Shown here: positions 1-10,168 of the stretch, one piece after another
How the letters are laid out: the number at the start of each line of letters is the position of its first letter
Numbering within the stretch: the stretch's first letter is position 1
NCBI GenBank assembly: GCA_001970855.1
Contig: LSSN01000094.1
Span: forward strand, 1 to 28,259
Direction of reading: 5' to 3'
DNA from: Smittium culicis
Lineage: Eukaryota; Kickxellomycota; Harpellomycetes; Harpellales; Legeriomycetaceae
DNA: 28,259 nucleotides
Notes under the pieces: model-generated
What the model was told of the DNA's origin: nothing
What the model saw: the letters and a program-made list of their open reading frames with translations, nothing else
The model's database searches: none
Made by a program: the position numbers and the translations under genes

Positions 1-792
1 TTAAAAAAAGCAATTTCATTTATTGGCATATTTGCCGCCTTGGTTGCGGGACAGGCAAGAAACAATACTAGAATAATTGGGGGAGAGAGTTCAAGCGAGG
101 GCGATTATCCTTTTGTAGGGTTTATGATTCAGAGATCAGGCTCGTTCTGCGGGGCATCGTTGATCAGCAACATATGGCTTGTTACAGCAGCGCATTGTGT
201 TAATGGGGCGAGGCCAGCAGACATTCAAGTGACGTTAGGAAACTTGGAATTCTCAACGAATTCAGGGAGATCGGTTTCTAGGATCGTAATACATAGCAAT
301 TACGATCCGAGGACGGAGTCAAACGATATTGCGGTGATACAGCTGGCAAATTCGGTGAATTTCGGGACAGTGAAAATCGATAGGGACGACGTGGGAGATG
401 ATGAGACAGTTCGCGCGCTCGGATGGGGGCTGACGTCGGCAACCGGGGGCGGGCCAGCATCGACGCTCCAGCAGGTAGACCTGAAAACGATGAGCAGGCA
501 AGAGTGCCAGAAGAGACTGCCATCGTTCCGCGGAAATGGCGTGGATGGGCAGCTGTGTACTGGAAACACTCCAGGCAAAGACACTTGCTCGGGCGATTCC
601 GGTGGTCCACTGCTTAGAACGAGAAACGGCGATACTAAACTCGTAGGAATAACAAGTTTCGGCGCTTGGGACAGCCGAATGAATCTCGAAAAAGTCTGCG
701 GTATCGAAGAAATTGTTGGTATTTACACCCACGTGTATCATTACATCGACTTCATCTCTGACTCAACAGGAATTCCAAAGGATAACTTATAA
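1..792 (+). CDS. Secreted trypsin-like serine protease (S1A), 5' end cut by window
   Basis: The frame is open from base 1 to the TAA at 790-792, giving 263 residues. The first in-frame codons encode a Lys-Lys then hydrophobic run ending in GQA, the back of a signal peptide, so the true ATG should lie just before the window; the TTG at 40 is not a start. RNNTR|IIGG is the zymogen activation site. The catalytic triad is visible: His in TAAHC (193-195), Asp in NDIAV (325-327) and Ser in CSGDSGGP (598-600). Asp six residues before the Ser (chymotrypsin position 189) predicts cleavage after Lys/Arg. Six cysteines fit the pairs 42-58, 168-182 and 191-220. The segment before the last cysteine (GAWDSRMNLEKVC) is longer than in vertebrate trypsin. 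GC is clearly higher than in ATG4 or the flanks. Family and trypsin specificity are firm; biological role (nutrition or host interaction) is inference. Confidence 0.93.
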   Translation, partial: LKKAISFIGIFAALVAGQARNNTRIIGGESSSEGDYPFVGFMIQRSGSFCGASLISNIWLVTAAHCVNGARPADIQVTLGNLEFSTNSGRSVSRIVIHSNYDPRTESNDIAVIQLANSVNFGTVKIDRDDVGDDETVRALGWGLTSATGGGPASTLQQVDLKTMSRQECQKRLPSFRGNGVDGQLCTGNTPGKDTCSGDSGGPLLRTRNGDTKLVGITSFGAWDSRMNLEKVCGIEEIVGIYTHVYHYIDFISDSTGIPKDNL

Positions 793-1864
793 ACAAATCA
801 AACCTACTTGTACCTAACTTCCAAACATAAATGGCATTATTACTTGTATACATCAAGTGATTGATTTTTATTTTTAGCTAGCATAACATTAGCATAACTC
901 TACTTTTTTATATTTCAGATTAAGTACCTTTATTAATAAAAAATTTCTTTTCTGAAAATAATGATTTATCATAAAAAACTTCAGGTTTAACATGTTACTA
1001 ATTGATTATGTGTGATGAGGGATTTTTATTTTTATTTTTATTTTTTGAAACTTGCACAGAATCTAAAAACACTGAATTCTTGTTTGATACAAGATCCGAA
1101 ATTAAAAATAACCTGTGCGAGATATTTGGAGAGTAATTTTCACCTCCCTATGAATTTGTTTATTAAATTTTTTTTTGATTTGATGTTATTGACTAGTGGA
1201 TGTTTATTTAATTTTAAAACCAATAATTTCATAGACTAAAAATAACATTTCAACATAAGAAACAAATATATTTCTTTGCTTTATATTCTGATAACGCATA
1301 AAAAAGGGGCGTGATATTTATTTATTCTAGCTTGTAAGGTATGAATGCCAAATAATCTGTATGTATTAGCATAAATTTAGATATTAATTTGAATTTATAG
1401 ATTGTTTATTTTTTAATATTTTATTAAATTTACAGCCAATATATAACTATGATGTATAAAATAGAATTTTCCTAAAAGTCATCAGATAATAAAGCGTATT
1501 TTTTAATATTATTTGAGACCATATATTTTGGATACAAATAGCAGCTGTAGGCATTGTGTAGGGGGGTGGTGGCGAGTAAAGAAATAAAATAGAAACTAGT
1601 ATACGAGAGTTTATTTCGAGTAGAGGAGCTTGCTCATTAAAATTTGCCTACAATTGCACTATAATTTATAAAATTATTATAGATTAACATTCAATAGAAA
1701 TACCGATAAAAACAACAAATTTTTTCTGTTAAAATTTACTTGCTAGCTGAATTTATTTTACCTTGCTTTTTTTTTATTGAAATTTAATAGTACAAAATTA
1801 ATAAAAATCAAATTCCTTTTTAGTAACTAGAAATTTAGCTTGTAGTAAAATTATTCAACGTTAT
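793..1864. other. AT-rich 3' flank of trypsin gene, no gene seen
   Basis: This stretch is AT-rich with poly(T) runs. An AATAAA near 935, about 145 bases after the trypsin stop, could serve as its polyadenylation signal. The 75-codon open frame at 1012-1239 is built from T-rich sequence (FYFYFYF) and has no recognisable features. A G-rich spot (ggggggtggtggcgag) lies at 1561-1576. I see no coding potential. Confidence 0.5.
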
Positions 1865-1879
1865 TGGGTTTTAGAGTTT
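1865..1879. repeat. Target-site duplication, left copy (15 bp)
   Basis: The sequence tgggttttagagttt occurs here and again, identically, at 2052-2066. The two copies bracket a sequence with a poly(A) tail, as expected for LINE-type target-primed insertion. Confidence 0.6.
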
Positions 1880-2051
1880 TTTTTTTTTTTGTCTCGGAGA
1901 GTTTATTTAACAAATTTTTAAAGTATACAAAAAACTATAAAAAAATATTTAAAAAGTTAAAAAAAATTAAAAAAAATTAAAAAAATAATTTTTCAACCGA
2001 CCCCCCTCCGCCGCTCTAGCAGCTCCATACCCTCTGGGCATTGGTTCAAGG
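1880..2051 (-). mobile_element. 5'-truncated retrocopy or LINE 3' end with poly(A) tail
   Basis: Read on the minus strand, this segment starts GC-rich, keeps an open frame for 19 codons ending LERRRGVG, and stops at TGA (1993-1995). It then runs through a T-rich 3'-UTR-like stretch to AATAAA (complement of 1902-1907), and about 11 bases later ends in poly(A) (T run 1880-1890 on plus). Perfect 15-bp direct repeats flank it. Stop, UTR, AATAAA, poly(A) and long target duplications together are the signature of a reverse-transcribed mRNA or LINE tail copied by target-primed reverse transcription. The parent gene is not identifiable from so short a coding tail. Confidence 0.6.
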
Positions 2052-2066
2052 TGGGTTTTAGAGTTT
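2052..2066. repeat. Target-site duplication, right copy (15 bp)
   Basis: Identical to 1865-1879, and adjoining the truncated 5' end of the retrocopy. Confidence 0.6.
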
Positions 2067-4862
2067 ATAATTATTTTTATTTTTATTTTTATTTTATATT
2101 TATTAGAAAGCGCAACAGTAAAAATCACCGCCAAAAGCGCCGACTTATCCGAATTAATAAGTAAGATAGCTTGTTTAGATGAGTTTCATGTATCGAGAAT
2201 TTCCTAAATAAGAGAATTATTACTATTACTATTTTATTTTTACAGGTATAACAGGATATTAAAGTCTTGTTTTTAGTGATTTATGGAAAAATGAAACTAC
2301 AATGATAAATTAACGTTTTTTTTACTTCTAAAAATAAAATACAAAAAAGAAAGATATAAATCAAGGTGAATTAATAAGTAATTCTGAATATGTATATAGA
2401 TATATGATTATGAGGTGCGAACCTCATTCAATTTATTTTTTTAAATGATCATAGGCTTTGCTGGTATTTATAAATCATACTAGAAAATAATATTGATGCG
2501 AATTATCTGACACAACCAATTATTTTATCTAATTAACATCATCAAATGGATTTCTTTTGCAAGTGTTTTCCTCTCTTCGTATGAATCTGATAAATTTAGA
2601 CAAAGTGTGGATAGAATGGATTGCAAAAAAGAGATTAAAAGATTGTGAAATAAAGTAATAAATGGCAATGGTATTGGTAATAGATGAGGATGGAAAGAGG
2701 CGGAAAGTTCTATTTTTTTTTTTTATAAACCAGAAATAAAAGCTCCACGTCCCATCTTGCTCATTGGTATAGGATGTCTACCGATACTAATATAATTGAT
2801 GGTTGGAGTATGATGTTATTTTTTCCTGCGTTCATGCTTATGTGAAAGATTTTTTTTATCTATTGTTATATACAAAGTTATAATACAGTCATAAAGTGTT
2901 TGTAAATAATTTTAAAAGTTAAGTCAGCTTTATGAAGCTAAGATTGGGGACATTTTGTATCATAAAAAAAAAACAGACTTTATAATGAATATTGGATTCT
3001 TTTCTTGGTCAAGCTAATCAAGATTAGGAAATTCAGGGTTATTATTTATTTTTATCTTGATAAAAACCAATATCACTTAATTATAATTCAGGCTAATTTA
3101 TATTATGGGATATAAAAAAAATAGAAATTGAATGGAAATAATAAATGCGAAAAAAATATAATATATGGGGTAAGAGTTGAGGATGATTTATATTTTATGT
3201 TATTTTTAATTATTTTCTTTTTTTTATTATACCCAATTTAGAAATCTATAAATATATTTTATTTATGTTCAATTTTTTATGCTAATTGAGTATTTGAACA
3301 AAAAAACAATAAAATAAAAAGCTTTGATGCAATAAATTAAATTAAATTTTTATTTCGCATTATATTTTATATTTTTAATTGTATATTTATATTTAATATT
3401 AGCGAAATTATTTTTTTACTGAAGAATTTTCGGAGATGATAAGTGTGAATTTGATTGTTTTCAGCGAAGATTTGGTAATACTGATGCAATACCTTTATAA
3501 TACATAGATTAAATTGTATCTTTGTAGATTAAAAAAAAATCATCTAGTAACAACTAGCGATGAGGACAAAGGAGATTACTAACCTGAAAAGGTATTTAAT
3601 AATATTTGCTATTGCTACAACCTTTTGTAAATTGGCGGCAAAGTCCTGGTTGCAATTTAACGAGAAATATAAAAATGTTGGTAGTAGTCAGTAAACAAGT
3701 ACTTTTTTTTTATTTTAGACGTTGAATTTTGGTCTACTTGGAGCGAAAATGGGCATTTGATCGGGTTATAGGGTAGCTAGGGATGGGGAGAGGGGTGGAA
3801 ATAACAGAGCATCAGAAACTTGTTGGGTGGCAAAAAAAGCTACACTTTGCTTTTTTCGTGTGTTTTATTTTGGCGTATGAAGTTTATTCTACATATGGTT
3901 TTTTACTACTTAACTCTCACGTTCAACTCTCTTTAGAATGATGTTTAAATGATTAGTTATTTAATTTACAAGTAGAAATATTATTTGCTACTACTCCACA
4001 ACAAGCTAATAATCTTATCAGGTTTGGAATAAAAATTTTTTTATTGAGCTCAGTTGGTTATGACATGGACCAAAACCAATCCACGGTCCAGGAAAGGGCT
4101 AGAAAGTGTACATTTACAGGTCGCGCTTTATTTACTTGCTTGTTTATTCCTTACTTTTCATTTGGCCAATATGAGAAAGTGAAGTTACACAAGCAATAAA
4201 AATTTAAAAAATGTCTAAATTGATTCTCAAAATAATGGAGGTAACTGTGAACCTCAAATTAGACGCAATATCCAATCATATCGATTTTAAAGAGTTAGAA
4301 TATGAAAAATAAAATGATGAGATAAACATGACAGCTTTGGAATAGGTAATTAACATGGTTTTTAAAATTTAATTTTTACCAACTTTGGCTACGGGAAGGG
4401 ATGCTGGATAAATATGCTGCATTTGTACTAATTGTTATTTTTTTCGAGTTGGCAGTAAATCATTGACACATACGCAATTCTAATTAGCGGTAAATCGTTG
4501 ACGTTTTGATTTGGGTTTAAAGCTTTCTAAACTCGATATAGCCAACCGAAATAGGCGCAGATTGACTAATGCAGATTAAAGTTTTATATTGATTGAATGC
4601 TATTTAAACATGGGAGCGAGTAATAATCTTCGACTAACTGTATTGCCGGAATAATCTCTAAGGCAGGCTGTCATTAGTCTTTATATTTTTTTTGGCACTA
4701 TATTACTTTATCGTTAGCTAATACCACGTTCGCTCGTTTATATGCGTAAAAAAAATCCCACAGTCTCTCGCCTCACCTCCGCTGCATTTTCTGCTATTAT
4801 TTGCCATCACTCATATCTGCTGATAATCCCAAATACAGCGCGGCCAAATTCAAAAATGCTGA
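2067..4862. other. AT-rich intergenic stretch, no gene seen
   Basis: The sequence is AT-rich with many A/T homopolymers and stops in all frames. At 4452-4467 and 4493-4508 there is an imperfect direct repeat (ggcagtaaatcattgac / agcggtaaatcgttgac) that could be a duplicated protein-binding site. A tRNA-like A-box lies near 4049, but there is no matching T arm. I see no gene. Confidence 0.45.
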
Positions 4863-4887
4863 GAGAAAGAAAGAAAGAAAGAAAGAA
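4863..4887. repeat. (GAAA)n microsatellite
   Basis: About six tandem GAAA units. They create the RERKKERKK stretch of a spurious 66-codon frame at 4742-4942. Confidence 0.85.
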
Positions 4888-4983
4888 GTGGCTTTTCTGT
4901 GTGATTCTGGCCTGTAGTGCTTCTAATTTGTCTATCAGCTAAAAACATGGCTGATATGCTGCTGCCTATGAACGAGCACTTGA

Positions 4984-5032
4984 ATTCCAACCCACCAGCC
5001 CTAACGCCCTGTATTCCAACCCATCAGCCCAA
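4984..5032. repeat. Two-copy direct repeat upstream of ATG4
   Basis: The unit attccaacccaYcagccc occurs twice about 30 bp apart, in a locally C-rich patch inside otherwise AT-rich DNA. It lies about 550-600 bp before the ATG4 start. It could be a regulatory site pair or a simple local duplication. Function is not known. Confidence 0.5.
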
Positions 5033-5579
5033 TTACGCTCTGCATGCGATACAGCCGACCTGTTTAGTCTCTGTCCAATAGCTGCCCCCGCCGATGCCTC
5101 TTTTCTTTTTTAGCGCATTTCTCGTCTAATTTTTTCTCTATTTTCACCCAATCCGTATATTCGCAAGAAAATCTCCCACACATTTTACTGCGATATCTTA
5201 TCGTGCCCTTTTTTCTCTTTTCTGCGTATAAACATAACTAAACTTCTAATAATACTATATTTCCTCATTCTCCTCTAAATAAATCATTAATATATACTTT
5301 CTAGCTTTCTTCTCCTCTCATTATTAACAAAATTTGTCCTTATTAATATAATCAAAAACCTTTGTCAATTAATATATACGCATCTCCAAATGTCTTTTTA
5401 GCTACCTCATCTGATCCCACCTCAAACATAAAACTGCAGCAACCAACCACTCAAACATTCTTCCCATTTACCCTCTTTTCCGCCTGGAGTTTTCTCGCCT
5501 TTTTTTTTTTTTATAGTAATAATATCCATATTTAGTGCTACCTATAATTACTTCCCTCAATAATTCTCCATATTTTCAT
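5033..5579 (+). promoter_or_regulatory. Putative ATG4 upstream region
   Basis: The stretch before the ATG4 start becomes strongly pyrimidine-rich on the plus strand (long T and CT runs at 5200-5290 and 5450-5515). Such tracts are common upstream of fungal start codons. A TATAAA lies at 5227-5232, about 350 bases before the ATG, too far to assign confidently as a TATA box. The transcription start cannot be placed. Confidence 0.3.
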
Positions 5580-8500
5580 ATGAAGGTTTATAACAAAGAC
5601 AAAAATTTGGACTTATCATTCTTGTCTGATTCTGAAAAGGACAACAACTACATATCCTCCTCAAGCCTGTTTTTACCTAAAAATGACATGGAGCCCAGCA
5701 ATCTTCCTATACACACAAAACAACCAGGAAGCGACAACCTCATAATCGAAGACTTCTCTTTCATCAGCTCTGAGGAATTCGAAAATCACTTCGAAAACTC
5801 TGACTTTAATAGCTCAAACAACTTCGACAACTACTTAAAGCTTCTCTCCAAAAAAAACATCTCTGAAGACAAATCCTTCAACTCTTCCCAGTTCTTCAGA
5901 AAAATGGGCTGTTGGCTATACAACCTACAAGCTTTCCAAAATATTTACAACAAAGACGCAAATAAATTAAAAGATCTAGTCCAAATAGAATATACCCCAA
6001 GCCCTCTGTGGATTCTTGGAACTGGTTATATCTTTGAAGGTAACGACCCTGTCTCTTTCCCCATGGACTTTGAATTCTACAACCCAATCTACCACAAAAA
6101 GTCCATGTCTGACAACTTAGATTCTTCTATTTGCCAAAATAGCGACTATGTTGTTTTGGAAAAACAAAAAAAAACCTCTTTGCCAACAAAAAAACTTAAA
6201 AATATATCTAAACCAAAAAAATCTTCCCGATCAACTTCTAAACTTATACCTTCAAAAAAAACTTTATCCAAAGCTAATGACAAAATTGATTCTTATAATA
6301 TGATTGAACTCCCAGTTAAATCTGACCCCGAAAGTATAGACTCTGAAATGTTGAGTTCCTTCCAAATCATCGAAAAACAAAAAAGCGCAATCAAAAAACG
6401 ACTAGGTGAAAATTTTGATAAATGGGGCGATCAATACTCTAACATGTATGAAACATTTAAATCTATACAAAATAAAAGTCTCTCCAAACGCAAATCAAAA
6501 GGACGTACATCATCCTCCCGCAAAAGCTCCATCTCTAAAAATATTCCCTCCTTTGATTTATCAAATAAAGATCCCCATTACGACGTATCACCTCTTTTTT
6601 TAAATCCTAATTTATCCCCCGCAAATAAAAATATTCGTCATAAATACCTCTTAGACGATATCCAAATATCAAGAACCGAATTCGATAGCACAATCAATAA
6701 ACTAAACAATATTAAAATCAACCCATCTGACAAATCTTATACCTCCGAAACTGAAAAAAACGACGAATTTGTTTTGCTCGATAAAAGCTTGTCCGAATAC
6801 TCCAGCACTGAAGATAATAGCACCAAACCCATAAACCCAAAAAGTAAAGCCAACAGTAGCACCCCAAACACCCACCTCAAAAACAAAACCAACACTAGCA
6901 TCCCAAACATTCCCCCGAAAATTAAAGCTAACAGTAGCAATCCAAACACTCGCCCGAAAAGTAAAGCTAACAGTAGCAATCCAAACACCCGCCCAAAAAG
7001 TAAAGCTTACAGTATCAATCCAAACAACCGCTCTAAAGACGTTCCCCCAACTCCAACTGAAAGCTATACCTTAGTCAACTCCGCTGATAATCCATCTACA
7101 CCTAAACCTGAATTACCTCTAAAACAATCCAGTTTGCTAAAAAGTGTTAGCCCTACAAGCCCCACCAGAAAATCTCGATTACTAAACCGTGACCCTGATA
7201 TCTCCCACATCAAATATGATGCCCCAAACTGCAGTCTTATAAAAATCGATGGCGATTCCAAAAAAAATGCAATCTTCACTAAAGCCAACGAAAAAGATAT
7301 TCTCAATATTTTAAGAATGTACGAAAAATTATCGAAATCTGACACCCCTGAAATTTGCAGGAGAATCAAGAAAACTTGGGAAATTCCCAACTTCCAAACT
7401 TTCTTATCTATTTCTAGTATCTCTAAGTGGGCTACAAAAAGAGGTTGGAAAATCTCACAAATAAGTTCTTTTGGCTACATTACTTTCTACAAAGAACAAC
7501 TATCTTACAACCAAAGCAAAAGCTTGGATGACTCAAAATCTAAACCAAACTGGTTGAAAAATCTCTCCTTCATGCTTCATATATCTATCACAGAAGAACC
7601 GAATCCAAACATAATCTCCAACCTGGAATCTGCTCCCGCCTTAAAAATTTGCGACTCAAAAACTAACATCAACTTTATTGCTACAGTTTACGCCCAACCT
7701 TCATCTTGGACTACTGCAATGAAGAAAAGTTTTTATCAAGACTCTAATTGTAACATTAAACTCAACTCCACCCTTAAAAAAATCTTACTATCTTTCCAAA
7801 ACTACTTTTGGCCTCAATCTACTAACGGCTCCTCAAAACACGAATTAAACTACGAATCTAAAAGTATTTTATCCTCAATTAACAATATATCTATATCCCA
7901 AGACTCAATGGAATCTAAGCTCGTTGGTAAAGACGATTTATCCACTTCTGACGAAGCTGAACCCGCATATAAACCCATTAAAGATCATCCATCAACCACA
8001 ACTAACACTGACAATATTTTGGCCGACTACACTATCGTAAAAAACGATTCTTACTCTTCCGACTTTGCATCTCCTTCGGATTCTTATCTAATTGAAGACT
8101 GCGATAATACTAGTAATGACACTATTGTAAAATCTTTGCTGAAATGCTTGGACAATAACAATACTAGCCCATTTATCTCTGATAAAAATTTATTCTCAAA
8201 CTTAAAATCGCCTTTTTTCAACTTTGAAGTAAAAAACGTTGAAAAAAAATATGAAAGATTAGTAAAAAGATTAGGCCCTGAATATAGCATCGAATTTGCT
8301 GAAAACATTAAAGCCATTTCAAACCCTAAACTAAATAACAAAGATTATTATTCCAAGCCTCTCCCAAGAGCTTTTATCTCAGAAAGAGATATTTCGACCA
8401 TCTCAGATAATGAATATGTTACCCCAGGTTTGGGACCTTACCTAGATAATAAACCTACCGATAATGATTTTATCTCTCACAGACCAAGAAAAAATATTCC

Positions 8501-10168
8501 CATCTCCAACATCTTTGGCGAAACTATCATTAACCGCGAAATAAATAGTCTAAATGTAAAATACCCTATACTCAGCTGGTTTTCTTGCATTTCTTATAAC
8601 CAGCACACATTGATACAAGCACTTTTAGCCGTTAAATCTAGGTTTTACTTTCAATACAGAAAAAATTATAAAAATATCGCATCTTCAAAAATTTCATCTG
8701 ATATCGGTTGGGGCTGCGTTCACCGCTCCTCTCAGATGCTGCTTTCCGAAGCGTTTATGAGAGTTTTGCCCATCAGACACCCTTCAGCGCTTGGCGGTAC
8801 TTTTTCTAGATCATTCCCCCCACAATTTAATGACCCTAAACCTTCGCCATACCTCTCATCTTTATGGTACCAAAGAATACTTGAATGGTTTACCGATGAA
8901 GACAATGTTTCGTCGAATGATTCATTAAAAGAAAGTTCCGGCTTTTATTCTCTTCACTCTTTCTCTAGAGCTGGCCTTATATTTAACAAACAAGTCGGCG
9001 ACTGGTTTAGCCCTGGAACAGCTGCTAATGTTATCAAGTATGCCTATTTATTATATTTTAGGGATCTTATTTCATAATACAAATCCTACTAACATTCAAC
9101 TTTTATTTAACGCTTTGATTAAATTTTTATTAATTTAGAATTCTAGCTCAAGCTCATGGCCAAGAGTGCCCACTATCAGTATATGTCTGCAATGATCAGC
9201 TCATTATTGACTCAGATTTCAGAAAAAAAGCAAAGACAAAAATCAATGACATTTCAAAACTTTACAATTCAAAACTTGACAATTCTTCAAACCATAACAC
9301 ATGGGTACCCGCACTTCTTCTCGTTCCGGTTAGACTTGGAATTGAAAAAGTTAACCCTGTTTACTACGATAAAATTAAAAAGCTTTTTAAAAACCCTTAT
9401 AGCTTGGGTTTCGTTGGCGGCTCCCCAGGAAAATCTTTTTTCTTTATTGGTTCTCAAGATAACAACCTCCTCTACTTGGACCCCCATTTCCCCAAGCCAT
9501 ATGTGTCTCTCGACGAATACAAAAAGAACAAAGAGGTAGCCGAAGTAGGAAAAACTTCAACGAGTTATAACAATAGAAACTTGATTAAAACTAGTAGAGA
9601 AATAATAAGTCAGTCCGATAGCTCAGAACTAAGCATGTCCGATATAGGCAGCTCGTACAGAGTAGTGAATAAGAACTACCCCAAAGGCTCAAAAAAATAC
9701 AGCTTTTCATCAAAATCAGTTAATACTCATTTATTGAATGAACCTAATTCCAATGATAGATGCAGCATCTCTAAAGAACATTTCTATAACCCAGATACAA
9801 GCGTTCTCAATTTCATGGATACCCATAGCTCAAAAATCATATCTGACGAATTCGAGGATGCTATCAACGATGATTTCCATACTGTAAATTTAAGATCTAT
9901 TCCAATCCAAGACCTTGACCCATCGATGTTCTTGGCATTTATATTCAAAACCGAAGAGTGTTGGGATAATTTCATTGCTGAAGAGCGACATACTGTTAAG
10001 AAATCGGTATATAATCTAACTTGCTCTATTGACCAGATTTTCAAAAATAAAGATCCCCTCAATTCCAGCGCTGAATTGAGCTCGTCCAGCTCAAACTCCA
10101 ATTCTTCACATCTTTCAACAGGTGGCCTATGCTCTGGAAAAAATCCGCTATTCTCTATATCTATATAA
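5580..10168 (+). CDS. ATG4: ATG4, autophagy cysteine protease (peptidase C54), giant form, two exons
   Basis: Exons are 5580-9037 and 9139-10168. Their sum is 4488 nt, exactly 1496 codons with the TAA, giving 1495 residues. Atg4 cleaves the C terminus of Atg8 and later frees Atg8 from lipid in the cytosol. C54 landmarks in order are: PLWILGTGY (142-150, matching the family's WILG/WCLG strand); SRFYFQYRKNY (about 1020-1030); SDIGWGC with catalytic Cys1046 and RSSQMLL; FYSLHSF and GDWFSPGTAANVIK near the exon-1 end; PLSVYVCNDQ; GFVGGSPGKSFFFIGSQD; LDPH with Asp1267 and His1269; and IQDLDPSMFLAFIF near the C terminus. Family members are usually 350-500 residues. Here about 850 Ser/Asn/Lys-rich residues sit between the WILG strand and the YRKNY block. 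The ATG at 5580 is the first Met in a frame open only from 5523. No catalytic residue is lost and codon use is uniformly AT-rich, so the gene is probably functional. The family call is firm; the start is likely. Confidence 0.9.
6843..7037 (+). repeat. Five 39-bp tandem repeats inside ATG4 (13-residue unit)
   Basis: Five tandem 13-residue units, consensus SKANSSNPNTRPK, cover residues 422-486 of ATG4. Units 3 and 4 are almost identical in DNA, while units 1, 2 and 5 have diverged, which suggests recent expansion or conversion in the middle. The unit is polar and low-complexity, so the segment is probably disordered. Confidence 0.9.
9038..9138 (+). other. ATG4 intron (101 bp)
   Basis: The donor is AA|GTATGC at 9038 and the acceptor is TTTAG|A at 9138. 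A perfect TACTAAC branch site lies at 9087-9093, 45 bases before the acceptor. Splicing joins exon 1 (phase 2) to exon 2 so that VIK continues into ILAQAHGQECPL, matching the conserved order of Atg4 blocks. Without splicing the frame stops at 9075-9077. A nearer AG at 9060-9061 would give a 24-base intron and is rejected. Confidence 0.92.

Noticed and set aside
1012..1239. 75-codon T-rich frame after the trypsin gene
   Set aside because: Repeated TTTATTTT gives FYFYFYF; no conserved feature.
4040..4130. tRNA-like A-box (gagctcagttggtta) suggesting a tRNA or SINE
   Set aside because: No T arm or B-box at the right distance, and no acceptor stem pairing could be found.
4742..4942. 66-codon open frame upstream of ATG4
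   Set aside because: It is built around a GAAA microsatellite and has no recognisable domain; a chance frame is more likely.
5535..5579. GTG at 5535 as an ATG4 start adding 15 residues
   Set aside because: Nuclear fungal genes rarely start at GTG, and an ATG lies in frame at 5580.
9038..9061. 24-base intron in ATG4 using the first AG
   Set aside because: Too short, no branch site, and it would not keep the conserved downstream frame; the 101-base intron with TACTAAC does.
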